Shown piece after piece: positions 24,610-33,275 of a stretch of DNA of 64,000 nucleotides (the stretch's first letter is position 1; every line of letters begins with the position of its first letter). The stretch lies in the NCBI RefSeq assembly GCF_000818395.1, contig NZ_JWJG01000028.1, positions 1,022,726 to 1,086,725 on the forward strand, given 5' to 3'. This stretch comes from Noviherbaspirillum autotrophicum. GTDB lineage: Bacteria > Pseudomonadota > Gammaproteobacteria > Burkholderiales > Burkholderiaceae_D. Below the pieces are notes generated by a model. That model saw only the letters and a list, made by a program, of their open reading frames with translations. It made no database searches and had not been told where the DNA came from. A program made the translations under genes and the position numbers.

Positions 24610-27384
24610 ATGATGAACAACGACAAAGACAAGACCGTGGTACGTAGCCGCCGCGTGCCGCCTTCGAGCGCAGGCAACCAGCCCGAGGAACACAGCGTGA
24701 ACGTGCTGCCGGTCGGCACGCGCCTGGGCGAATTCGAAATCCTGGAACTGATCGGCGAAGGCGGCTTCGGCATCGTGTACCTGGCGTACGACCATTCGCT
24801 GGAGCGCCACGTCGCGCTCAAGGAATACATGCCCACCGGGCTGGCCACGCGCACCACGCGCATGGCCGTGACGGTACGCTCGCAGCACAATGCCGACACT
24901 TTCACGGCGGGCCTGAAGAGCTTCGTCAACGAGGCACGCATGCTGGCGCAGTTCGATTCGCCGTCGCTGGTGAAGGTGTACCGCTTTTGGGAAGCCAACG
25001 GCACGGCTTACATGGTGATGCCGTTCTACGAAGGCATCACGCTCAAGAAGGCGCTCAAGGAACACCGCATCACGCCGACCGAAAACTGGATCCGGATGCT
25101 GCTGGCGGACCTGTTCGATGCCATCGACACGATCCACCGCGTGCAATGCTTTCACCGCGATATCGCGCCGGACAACATCCTGCTGCTCAAGGATGGCCGG
25201 CCGCTGCTGCTTGATTTCGGCGCCGCGCGCCGCGTGATCGGCGACCTCACGCAAGGCCCGACCGTGATCCTCAAACCGGGATTCGCACCAATCGAGCAAT
25301 ATGCCGATATTGCCGGACTGCGCCAGGGCGCCTGGACCGACATCTATGCGCTGGCCGCCGTGGTGTATTACCTGATGACCGGGCGCGCGCCACCGCCGGC
25401 CGTCGCGCGCATCGTCAAGGACGAAATGGTGCCGGCGCGCGAAGTCGGCAAAGGCCGTTACACCAAGCCCTTCCTGGCCGTCATCGACAAGGCGCTGTCG
25501 GTCAAACCGGAACAGCGCTACCAGTCGATCGCCGAACTGCGCCGCGCGCTCGACATCATGGAGTCGGTGCCGCGCAGCCTCCCGCGCACCGGCACGCACT
25601 GGAGCAATACGGACGTGCCGACCGTCCCGATCGGCGGAGCCCGGCAGGATGGCAGGCCGCAGGAAGGCGCCGACGAGCGCCCCGTGGCCCAGCCCGACCG
25701 CGACTGGCAGCGCGCGCGCGGCATGCGTCATGCCGACGACGGCGCCCGACGCGGCAAGCCGGCATGGCTCGCGCTGGGCCTGCTGCTATTGGCTGGCATC
25801 AGCGCCGGCGGCTACTGGGGCATGCAATACTGGAATGCGCCGCATCAGCCGGCGCTCACCGATTCCCACAATGCGCCGGCGGCCGATTCTTCCGGCACGT
25901 CTTCCGGGGCGTCGTCCGCCTCCGGCGCAGCGCCGGAAGAGGCGAGCCCGGACCGCGAGGTTGCGGCAGCCCCGCCCGCTCGCGAGCAGACGCCGCCGGC
26001 GGCGCCACAGCAAGCTTCTCCACCGGCATCCGCACCGGCCACGCCGCCGCCCGTGATCGCCACGACCGAGCCGGCGCCCAAACCATCGGCACCCGCCGAT
26101 GTTGCTCCGGCCACGCCACCTCCCGCACAGGACAGCGACAAGCGGCATGAAGCGCCAACGCCAGCCAGGGAGGCGCCATCGCCTGCCGAACGCAATGCCC
26201 GCACCCAGTCCGAGGACGACCTGTGGCGCGTCGCCTCTGCATCGGACCGCAACGATGCTTACGAGTTTTACCTCAACCGTTATCCGAAGGGCAGGTACGC
26301 CGCCGTCGCCAAACAAAAGCTCAAGCGCAAGACATCCAGGACCGAGGAAAAACATCCTGCGCTCGCCATGAACACCCCGCGCGAAGCCGCCGCCCCCGCG
26401 CCGCAAGCCTCTGCACCGCCATCGCCGGCGGCGCCGCAAACATCCGGCTCGTCGGGCTCCGGCAGCGAAGAGCAGCCACGAGCCCCTGCCGCGACACCCT
26501 CCACCTCTTCGTCGGCCGCAGGGTCGCCGGCCGCAGGTCCGGCACCCGCCGTCCAAAGCCCTTCGCCTGCAGCGCCAGCGGAACCGGCGCCATCCACGGC
26601 GAACGTCGCTCCCGCCTCTTCGCCGCCGGCCTCGGCCGACGACCTGTCATGGCAGACTGCAGCCGTGGGAGACAAAATCACGGATTACCAGGCATACCTC
26701 GACAGATATCCGAACGGCCGCCACGCGACGGCAGCCAGCGACAAGCTGGCAAGCCTGAAGCGGCAACTGGAACCTTCCCCGGCGCTGCCGAAGCAGCCGG
26801 CACCGGCCGAACGCAGCGAAAGCAGGATGACCGAGGAAGACCGCGCACCGGCAAGCGACCACACGGTGCTCCGCATGGCCGGCCAGACCATGACCGGACG
26901 TTTCACCGCCGATCCCAAGACCGGCGTCGTGTCCGGCACCGGGCGCATCGTCTGGAGCAACGGCGACCGCTTCGAAGGCACCCTCGTAAACGGCATCAAG
27001 CAAGGCAAGGGCCTGTTCGTCTGGGCCAACGGCCAGCGCTACAAGGGCGAATGGGCCGACGACATGCCCAACGGCCGAGGCACCATCTACTATGCCAACG
27101 GCAACCGTTACGACGGCGAAGTGAAGGACGGCCGGCCGCACGGCCAGGGTGTCACGCGGTTCAAGGGCGGCGACGTGTATGCCGGCACCTGGGTCCGGGG
27201 CAAGAGCCAGGGGCAGGGACGATACACCTGGGCCAACGGCAGCTATTGGGAGGGAGAATTCCGGGACGACAGAAGGACGGAAAACGGCAAGATGGTGTTT
27301 GCCGATGCCGCCGCCAATGCGCGCACAAGTTCCGGAGACGGTCAGAAAACCGGCAGCGCGGCAGCCGGCAACGGCCAGGATTAA
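24610..27384 (+). CDS. Membrane Ser/Thr protein kinase with MORN repeats
   Basis: A 924-aa Hanks-type kinase. The kinase domain (about 38-320) has the glycine loop GEGGFG, Lys71 in VALKEYMP, the catalytic loop HRDIAPDN with Asp184 and DFGAA with Asp202. One transmembrane helix follows near 385-405. The extracytoplasmic part is very Pro/Ala/Ser-rich and holds two YLxRYPxGRxA-type helical units (about 555 and 695). It ends in five MORN repeats of about 23 residues (776-897), each with a GxxxWxNGxxYxGE-like core. MORN repeats bind lipids or peptidoglycan-like surfaces in other proteins. It is convergent with a PP2C phosphatase, as in type VI secretion PpkA/PppA pairs. Confidence 0.93.
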   Translation: MMNNDKDKTVVRSRRVPPSSAGNQPEEHSVNVLPVGTRLGEFEILELIGEGGFGIVYLAYDHSLERHVALKEYMPTGLATRTTRMAVTVRSQHNADTFTAGLKSFVNEARMLAQFDSPSLVKVYRFWEANGTAYMVMPFYEGITLKKALKEHRITPTENWIRMLLADLFDAIDTIHRVQCFHRDIAPDNILLLKDGRPLLLDFGAARRVIGDLTQGPTVILKPGFAPIEQYADIAGLRQGAWTDIYALAAVVYYLMTGRAPPPAVARIVKDEMVPAREVGKGRYTKPFLAVIDKALSVKPEQRYQSIAELRRALDIMESVPRSLPRTGTHWSNTDVPTVPIGGARQDGRPQEGADERPVAQPDRDWQRARGMRHADDGARRGKPAWLALGLLLLAGISAGGYWGMQYWNAPHQPALTDSHNAPAADSSGTSSGASSASGAAPEEASPDREVAAAPPAREQTPPAAPQQASPPASAPATPPPVIATTEPAPKPSAPADVAPATPPPAQDSDKRHEAPTPAREAPSPAERNARTQSEDDLWRVASASDRNDAYEFYLNRYPKGRYAAVAKQKLKRKTSRTEEKHPALAMNTPREAAAPAPQASAPPSPAAPQTSGSSGSGSEEQPRAPAATPSTSSSAAGSPAAGPAPAVQSPSPAAPAEPAPSTANVAPASSPPASADDLSWQTAAVGDKITDYQAYLDRYPNGRHATAASDKLASLKRQLEPSPALPKQPAPAERSESRMTEEDRAPASDHTVLRMAGQTMTGRFTADPKTGVVSGTGRIVWSNGDRFEGTLVNGIKQGKGLFVWANGQRYKGEWADDMPNGRGTIYYANGNRYDGEVKDGRPHGQGVTRFKGGDVYAGTWVRGKSQGQGRYTWANGSYWEGEFRDDRRTENGKMVFADAAANARTSSGDGQKTGSAAAGNGQD

Positions 27385-27445
27385 AGAGCGAAACACACGA
27401 CGCTAGACGGCGCCAGTGTTTCCTCGCGCGGCGCAGCATTCACGA

Positions 27446-28219
27446 TCAGCTTCCCCGGGCACGCTGCACGGTCGTACTCTCGACGTCGCCGCACCACACG
27501 CCGATGGCGGAAAAATTATCCGATCCTTCCCTGATCTGCGCGCTGATGTCGACCTCCATCCGGTTGAGCCATGCTTCCGGCGACATCGCTTCCATCAGCG
27601 CGCCCTCGATCGCTGCTTCATCCTGCAATCCCCAGAAGCCGTCGCTGCACAGCAGGAAGGCATCGCCTTCGCTGACCGCGAAAGGCCGCTCGACCACGCT
27701 CGGCTGGAACGACTCCTGCGATCCGATCGATGCGATCAGGACATTGCGTTCGCTGTGCGTCAACGCTTCTTCCGGGCTGATCAGGCCGCCGTCGACCATG
27801 CTTTGTACCAGGCTGTGGTCGCGCGTGCGAAACTGGGTCGCGCCGTGCCGCAACAGGTACAGCCGGCTGTCGCCTACGTGCCCCCACACCGCGCGAGGCG
27901 CCTCTGTATCAAGCACCAGCACCACCAGCGTCGAACGCATGTCGGCCAGCCCGGGGTCGCTGCCCTGATGGTGCAGCACCGCCTCGTTGGCATGGCGCAG
28001 CAAGGCCGAGACTGCGCTGACCGATGCCTCCGGCTTGGCCACGAATTCCCGCAGCACCGCCTCGACCGCAACGCGCGACGCAACGTCGCCGCCGCCGTGC
28101 CCGCCCGCGCCGTCGGCCAGCACGCAGCAGACAATGCCCTCCTCCTGCAGATAGCCGCAAGCATCCTCGTTGCGTTCCCGGCCACCGACCCGGGACAAAG
28201 CGGAAATTCTACATTCCAC
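27446..28219 (-). CDS. PP2C-family Ser/Thr phosphatase
   Basis: Manganese/magnesium-dependent phosphatase of about 257 aa, expected to reverse the action of the neighbouring kinase. Metal and catalytic motifs are present: GRERNEDA, LADGAGGHGGG (Asp36), GHVGDSRLYLLR, CSDGFWG and DNFSAIGV. I prefer the GTG at 28219, which has a CAGGTGA site, gives a typical PP2C N-terminus and avoids overlap. An ATG at 28312 would overlap the end of the FHA gene by 44 bp. Together with the FHA protein it forms a type VI secretion-like phospho-switch. Confidence 0.92.
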   Translation of the reverse strand: MECRISALSRVGGRERNEDACGYLQEEGIVCCVLADGAGGHGGGDVASRVAVEAVLREFVAKPEASVSAVSALLRHANEAVLHHQGSDPGLADMRSTLVVLVLDTEAPRAVWGHVGDSRLYLLRHGATQFRTRDHSLVQSMVDGGLISPEEALTHSERNVLIASIGSQESFQPSVVERPFAVSEGDAFLLCSDGFWGLQDEAAIEGALMEAMSPEAWLNRMEVDISAQIREGSDNFSAIGVWCGDVESTTVQRARGS

Positions 28220-28268
28220 GGATTCACCTGCCTTGTTGGTTATTTCGCCATGCCTGGAGAGGGTCGGC

Positions 28269-29738
28269 CTAGCGGCCGCCCTTTTCCTCCAGGCGCCTGA
28301 TCTGCGCCTCATACGCGCTCACGAATTCGTGGCCAAACATGGCCTCGATGTCGTCCTGCGCTTGCCTTGAAACATCGGCATGAATTTCCTCGTACAGTTC
28401 CCACAGCCTGGCCTTGCGGTTCATCGGCAGCATGGTGTCGAGCATGGAGCGGCTGGAAAGGCGCCTGTTCAATTCTTCCGGGCTCAAGCGCTGCAGCACC
28501 TCCTGCAGGACGACGCGCATGCCGGCCAAAATGCCGGACTGATGGGCGAGCAAGTCGCTCACCGCATCTTGCACGGCATCGTCGGGCTTCATGTAGCCGC
28601 GCGTGGGGCGCGCCATGAGCAAATGCGTCAATGCTTCCGCGCCATCCGGAGAGAACTTGAGCGGATTGTTGCCTTCGGAAGAAATGATGGTCATTTCCGC
28701 CCGCATTTCCGCCTTGAACGCGGTGCGCGTGGCAAGCAGGTCGATGAAGCCCTGCGCGAAACTTCGCAGCAAGGCGCCGACCCGCAGCATCATTTCTTCA
28801 TCCAGCGCGTTAAGCGGAAAGTCCGGCAGCCCGGCGCCGTACAGGAGCGCCTGCATCAGTTCCGGCGCCGCCTCGGCGCTACGTTCGTCGCCGCTCGATT
28901 TGGCGTCCAGCACCTTGCGATTGAGCTCCTGCAAAAATCCGGTCGTGCGGGACTTCGGTATCGGGACAAATTCACGCCGATGCGCTTGGGCCGCCCGGTT
29001 GACGAGATCGGCGAGCTTATCGGGCGATTCGACCGCAGGCGAGGCTGGTGCGGCCGGGCGCTGCGTTGCCGGGCCCGGCTCGCTCTTGCCGACGATGACG
29101 GTCTGGCTGGTGCCTTCCGGGCTGTCCCAGGAACGAAAGCCCGTGGTCGAGGCGGGATAGGTGGCGGCGACCTGATACGGCTCCTGGCTGTTGGCCGCAT
29201 TGCCGGAATGCGCCAGCGTGCGCGCCTGCAGCGCGGCCGACGCGGCGGGGCGCTGAGATATATTCAGTTGCGTCGCTTCCGTGCCGGGCTGGGTGCGCAC
29301 CTTCGCCGGCCTGTCGTGCAGCGGGGCCGGCTTGGTGTCGAACAATTCGGAATCGTCCACATGCGGCCTGTCGGTCAGCGGCACGGAAAGATCGCCGGAC
29401 CGCTGCGGCGATACCTCGGTCCTGGTCTGCTGGAATTCGACACGCAGCACATAGTCGCCGATATGCAGTTCATCGCCATCGCTCAGTGCCGCCAACTGTC
29501 CGGCGGGAAGCGGTTCGCCGTTGCGCTCGATCGGATTGGCCGTACCGCGCCCGAGCAGCAAAAAGCGGCCATCCGCCCAGCGTATTTCCGCCTGCACGCG
29601 CGAGACATGCCGCTCCGGGTCTGGCAACGACAGCGTGCAATCCGAGCTGCGTCCGATGCTTCCGCCGGCTTCCGAGAACTCAGCCTCTGTGATGGTATCG
29701 GGCGCACGCCCCCGGTAACGTAAAACACGGATGAGCAC
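28269..29738 (-). CDS. TagH/Fha-like FHA-domain protein
   Basis: A 489-aa protein with an N-terminal FHA phosphothreonine-binding domain (about 20-100: GGSIGRSSDCTLSLPD, HVSRVQAEI, LSDGDELHIGDYVLRV). A disordered middle follows, then a TagH-type C-terminal region (about 270-470) containing FAQGFIDLLATRTAFKAEMR, NNPLKFSPDGAEAL and DIEAMFGHEFVSAYEAQI. In type VI systems this protein is phosphorylated by PpkA-like kinases. The GTG start has a GGGAG site. No other type VI secretion gene is in the window, so the trio may be an orphan module or a satellite of a distant cluster. Confidence 0.92.
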   Translation of the reverse strand: MLIRVLRYRGRAPDTITEAEFSEAGGSIGRSSDCTLSLPDPERHVSRVQAEIRWADGRFLLLGRGTANPIERNGEPLPAGQLAALSDGDELHIGDYVLRVEFQQTRTEVSPQRSGDLSVPLTDRPHVDDSELFDTKPAPLHDRPAKVRTQPGTEATQLNISQRPAASAALQARTLAHSGNAANSQEPYQVAATYPASTTGFRSWDSPEGTSQTVIVGKSEPGPATQRPAAPASPAVESPDKLADLVNRAAQAHRREFVPIPKSRTTGFLQELNRKVLDAKSSGDERSAEAAPELMQALLYGAGLPDFPLNALDEEMMLRVGALLRSFAQGFIDLLATRTAFKAEMRAEMTIISSEGNNPLKFSPDGAEALTHLLMARPTRGYMKPDDAVQDAVSDLLAHQSGILAGMRVVLQEVLQRLSPEELNRRLSSRSMLDTMLPMNRKARLWELYEEIHADVSRQAQDDIEAMFGHEFVSAYEAQIRRLEEKGGR

Positions 29739-30122
29739 ATTATCTCCCGGTCATTCCTGTACGCACAGCGACCCGGCGCAGCGCAACCGAGCACCACAGC
29801 CAAGCGCCATGCCGCCTCGCCTTTGCATCGGTTGCAAAGCGCGCGGCATTTCTCGGCTCCAAGCTATTGGACAACGTCGGATGACAAGGGTGCGATGAGA
29901 AAAGTCCGAACTGGTCAATGACAGAATCGGTCTTTTTCAATCGGGCAGCTATACGACTGAAGTATGAGACGGCCTGCTGCTGCAGCGTGCATGACCTTCG
30001 TGCAATAGGGAGTTGAGGCGACGGCCTGTGCGAGGAGCGCCTGCCGAATCGGTGTCGCGCTCAATGAAAAAAAGCCCGGCAGCGTCGTGCCGGGCTTTCG
30101 ATCCTGCTGCCGGGTGTGGAGG
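29739..30122. other. Intergenic region between FHA and Sel1 genes
   Basis: 384 bp. It holds the promoter of the FHA gene and the terminator of the Sel1 gene (30071-30098). Nothing else is recognised; no open frame with a ribosome-binding site. Confidence 0.5.
30065..30098 (-). terminator. Rho-independent terminator of the Sel1 gene
   Basis: AAAGCCCGGCA at 30071-30081 pairs perfectly with TGCCGGGCTTT at 30088-30098 around a 6-nt loop. The A-run at its left (30067-30073) becomes the U-tract on the minus strand, 25-50 bp after the Sel1 stop codon. Confidence 0.93.
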
Positions 30123-31640
30123 TCAGTGCCCCGACGAAGCCACTGCCTGCCCGCGCGCAAACATCAGGCCGAGCTGATATTGCGCCATCGAATGGCCCTG
30201 GTCCGCAGCCTTGCGGTACCAGTGCGCGGCCTGCGAAAAATCCTGCCGCACGCCCATGCCGGCCGCATACAGCTGCGCGAGGTTGTACTGCGCATTGACA
30301 TCGCCCTGGTCGGCAGCTTGCCGGTACCACTGTGCCGCCTGCGTAAAGTCGCGCGTCACGCCCAGGCCGGCCTTGTACATGGTGCCGAGATTGTTCTGCG
30401 CGGCGGCATAACCCTGCTCGGCTGCCTTGCGATACCATTCCGCCGCTTCCGGATAATCCTGCGCCGCGCCCTGGCCGCTGGCGAACAGCAGGTTGCCCAG
30501 GCTGTTCTGCACATAGGCGTCCCCCTGGTAGCCGGCCTTGCGGTGCCAGCGCATCGCCGCCGCGTAGTCCTGCTGCACGCCCTGCCCCGCGAGATACATG
30601 TTGCCCAGGTTATGCTGCGCCAGCGCATGGCCCTGCTCGGCCGCGCGGCGGAACCACTGCGCTGCCTGCGCATAATCCTGCGCCACGCCTTCGCCATTGC
30701 TGTACATGAGGCCGAGGTGATACTGGGCGCCGGAGTCGCCTTGGTCGGCGGCCCGGCGGTACCAGCCGAGCGCTTCGGTGTAATCCTGACGGACGCCTTC
30801 GCCATTGTGGTACATGAGGCCGAGGTTGGTCTGGGCGCCGGCATCGCCCTGTTCGGCTGCCTTGCGGTACCAGTACAGCGCCTGCGCATAATCCTGCTTC
30901 ACGCCGAGGCCCTTGCGATAGATATTGCCGACGTTGTTCTGCGCGTAGGCGTTGCCCTGGTCGGCCGCCTGCGTGTACCAGTGCAGGGCCAGCTTGTAAT
31001 CGCGCGGCACGCCTTGGCCATTGATGTACATATTGCCGAGATTGATCTGCGCCAGCGGATGTCCCTGATCGGCCGCCTTGCGATACCACTGCTGGGCTTG
31101 ATCGAAGTCCTGCGGCACGCCCATGCCATTGTTGTACAGCAGGTTCGCCAGGGTGAATTGGACGTTCGTATAGTCGCGCGTCACGACGTTGCGGTACACG
31201 GGCAGGTTCGCCTCGTTTTCCTGCGATCCGCCTTCGCCGTTGTCAAAGCGCACGCCGAGGTTGACCGGTGCGCTGGTATATCCCTGGTCGGATGCCTTGC
31301 GGTACCAGTACACGGCCAGCTTGTGGTTCGGCGCGACACCCTGCCCCGTGGTGTAGGCGTTACCGAGATTGATCTGCGCCAGCGCATAACCCTGGTCGGC
31401 CGCCTTGCGATACCACTGCACCGCTTCGGCGGCATCCTGCCTGACGCCCTCCCCCATGTCGTACATCCAGCCCAGGTAATACTGGGCGCGGGCATCACCC
31501 TGATCGGCCAGTGGCTTCCACTCGTTTAGCGCGCTTGCATAGTCGTTCCTGTTGTAGGCAGCAAGGCCTTCCACGAATCCAGCGTGAGCGGAGACGGAAA
31601 AGAGAGAGGCGGCAAGAAGAGGAAGGATGTGGTAGCGCAT
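30123..31640 (-). CDS. Exported protein with 13 Sel1-like repeats
   Basis: A 505-aa protein with a signal peptide cleaved near SAHAG (residue 21) followed by thirteen 36-residue Sel1 (TPR-like) units of the form AxxWYRKAADQGxAxAQxNLGxMYxxGxGVxxDY. Unit 4 (near residue 150) is degenerate: it lacks the WYRKAA opening and starts PVYRNVV. Sel1 solenoids are protein-binding scaffolds, often in the periplasm. The DNA is correspondingly repetitive but is not a CRISPR array. A conserved palindromic element at 31757, shared with lipid and surface-protein genes, lies 117 bp upstream, and a strong terminator closes the gene. Confidence 0.93.
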   Translation of the reverse strand: MRYHILPLLAASLFSVSAHAGFVEGLAAYNRNDYASALNEWKPLADQGDARAQYYLGWMYDMGEGVRQDAAEAVQWYRKAADQGYALAQINLGNAYTTGQGVAPNHKLAVYWYRKASDQGYTSAPVNLGVRFDNGEGGSQENEANLPVYRNVVTRDYTNVQFTLANLLYNNGMGVPQDFDQAQQWYRKAADQGHPLAQINLGNMYINGQGVPRDYKLALHWYTQAADQGNAYAQNNVGNIYRKGLGVKQDYAQALYWYRKAAEQGDAGAQTNLGLMYHNGEGVRQDYTEALGWYRRAADQGDSGAQYHLGLMYSNGEGVAQDYAQAAQWFRRAAEQGHALAQHNLGNMYLAGQGVQQDYAAAMRWHRKAGYQGDAYVQNSLGNLLFASGQGAAQDYPEAAEWYRKAAEQGYAAAQNNLGTMYKAGLGVTRDFTQAAQWYRQAADQGDVNAQYNLAQLYAAGMGVRQDFSQAAHWYRKAADQGHSMAQYQLGLMFARGQAVASSGH

Positions 31641-31756
31641 GTTTTCGTCACGAGTATGGATTGATGGTGGGCATTACTCCATTGAGGAAAGATGCCATAC
31701 GGATCTGAATAATATGACAACACTTGGAGCGATCCCGCCGGTTTGCGCTGACACGC

Positions 31757-31783
31757 GAAGCCAAACGTTTGGCTTATAGAGCC
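31757..31783 (+). promoter_or_regulatory. 27-bp palindromic element, copy 1 (upstream of Sel1 gene)
   Basis: Consensus in three strong copies: ARGCCAAA, three free bases, TTGGCTT, two free bases, AGAGYCA. This copy has a perfect 16-bp palindrome AGCCAAACGTTTGGCT as its core. It points away from the Sel1 gene, the same relative orientation as copies 2 and 3 have to their downstream genes. Probable regulator-binding site. Confidence 0.75.
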
Positions 31784-31827
31784 AATAGTTGACTGTTGGA
31801 ACTACGAGGGAAGATGAGGTAGGGAGC

Positions 31828-31858
31828 TGCTTGAGTTAGCTCAAGCAACGCCTTTTTT
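31828..31858 (+). terminator. Hairpin plus T-run on the plus strand
   Basis: TGCTTGAG and CTCAAGCA pair perfectly around TTAG, followed 5 nt later by TTTTTT: a good plus-strand terminator. No plus-strand gene precedes it, so it may end a short untranslated RNA starting near the palindromic element, or be used in part by the minus-strand GNAT gene. Confidence 0.55.
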
Positions 31859-31883
31859 CTGTGTAAAAAAACAACATCCCAGT

Positions 31884-33038
31884 TCAGGAGCGGGCTGGCC
31901 GAAGGTTGCGCATTGCCCCTACAAGATTTGCTGCGAGGCGGGCTGCCGCATTGTCCCTGTGCTGCATCTCGTGCAGCCAAAGCTGCCCCTTGCGCCTGCA
32001 ACTGCGGCTGACATCCTCCAGCGCCGTACCGAGATGCATAAAACGATGCCATTGTGAGCGATAGACCGTCAGATGATCGAGGCTGCGCTCGATGCCGAGC
32101 AAACGGTATTTGTAGTCGTTCTTGCCCCACAAGAAGTGGTATTCAGCGCCCCCACGCTCGATGCATGCGCAAATGGTGAGGTAACAGCACAGCGTGCCAA
32201 GGCGGTATTCGTTATACGTCGGGTCATGCGCGATCACTTCCAGAAAATAGTTATCGCCGACTTGGTAATTGATGGTGCCGGCGCAGACGCGGCCGTCGAT
32301 CATCAGTACGCTGAGCAATCCGCACTCCCGCATCAGCCGCAGAATGCGCTGCTCCTCCTGCGTGCCGACGCCTGCGGTCTTGCCCTTCTCGGCCATTCTG
32401 GCGCCATTGAGCCGGATGATATCGCGCACATGCTGCTCCTCGATTTCAGCCCCGACGACAATCCGGTGGCTCAATGACGGGAAGCTGCGCTTCAATTTAT
32501 TTAGGTAGCGTTTGATGTAATTGCGGGTCGAATTGCCGAGGCTGTCCAGATACGCCACGCGGTTCTGCGGCAGCGACAGCACGATATCTTCGAGGCAGTT
32601 GTAGCGTTGATGCGGGAAGGACAGCTGCCGGGTGTCGGGCTGGAGCGCATGGAAGCTGACAAGATCAAGCGTGCGGTCGGTGGAAAACAGGTAGCTGACG
32701 AAGCGTTGCAGTGCACCGCCGTCGATCCGGATGCCTTCGTTGAGCAGGCGCGCTTCGCGCTTCGTTCGCTGGAACAGGAAGACTGCGGTGATTTCCTGCC
32801 CCTGTCGTTCGACATAGGTGCTGGTGGGTGCGCTCAATGCGCCGTCGATTCTGAACTGGCACAGCGACGAATAGATGTTCCCATACAGCCGCACCAGCTC
32901 CGCTTCCACGAATGGCGGCACGTCATTCTCGTGGCAGGTCACGCTATAGGCATCGCCCGCCTGCGCCTGGGTCGGCGCGGCAAGTGCCTGGTCCATTGTC
33001 GTCATCGATGCATTGATCGACACATCGCCCATGTTCAT
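31884..33038 (-). CDS. GNAT-fold acetyltransferase-like protein (CelD/BcsL type)
   Basis: A 384-aa protein that looks like the GNAT/FemAB-like group named for cellulose biosynthesis CelD/BcsL. Recognisable stretches are RNYIKRYLNKLKRSFP, RLNGARMAEKGKTAG, GRVCAGTINYQVGDNYFLEVIAHDPTY split by the usual beta-strand spacing, and HFLWGKNDYKYRLLG. Such proteins transfer acyl or aminoacyl groups in envelope polymers. The start is one of three close ATGs (33044, 33038, 33032); 33038 has the best-spaced AGGGAG. It is divergent from the GMC oxidoreductase gene. The in-frame region further upstream lacks family similarity. Confidence 0.78.
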   Translation of the reverse strand: MNMGDVSINASMTTMDQALAAPTQAQAGDAYSVTCHENDVPPFVEAELVRLYGNIYSSLCQFRIDGALSAPTSTYVERQGQEITAVFLFQRTKREARLLNEGIRIDGGALQRFVSYLFSTDRTLDLVSFHALQPDTRQLSFPHQRYNCLEDIVLSLPQNRVAYLDSLGNSTRNYIKRYLNKLKRSFPSLSHRIVVGAEIEEQHVRDIIRLNGARMAEKGKTAGVGTQEEQRILRLMRECGLLSVLMIDGRVCAGTINYQVGDNYFLEVIAHDPTYNEYRLGTLCCYLTICACIERGGAEYHFLWGKNDYKYRLLGIERSLDHLTVYRSQWHRFMHLGTALEDVSRSCRRKGQLWLHEMQHRDNAAARLAANLVGAMRNLRPARS

Positions 33039-33275
33039 CCTCATCTCCCTGTGAATTTCAATATTTGGATAAGACGGGGAGCAAGAGTTCATTGGGGGCC
33101 ATGCCTGAAATGCGTTTGTTTGCGCATCCACAAAAGTCGTGCTGCGCGTAAGCGAACATCTCCATCCTTTCGGATGGTGACGTTGGCGCCTTCGCTTCCT
33201 ACTCTGGATTGAGACAAGACGACGCAGTTCGTCGAGGCATGCCGGGGGCCAAGAAAATCCAAACAGGAGACAAGC

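Noticed and set aside
30087-31529. A 480-codon periodic open frame antisense to the Sel1 gene
   Set aside because: Its repeats simply mirror the Sel1 repeats on the other strand.
30123-31640. Regular DNA periodicity that might suggest a CRISPR array
   Set aside because: The period is about 108 bp (36 codons), units diverge at third positions, and the frame is open throughout: Sel1 coding repeats.
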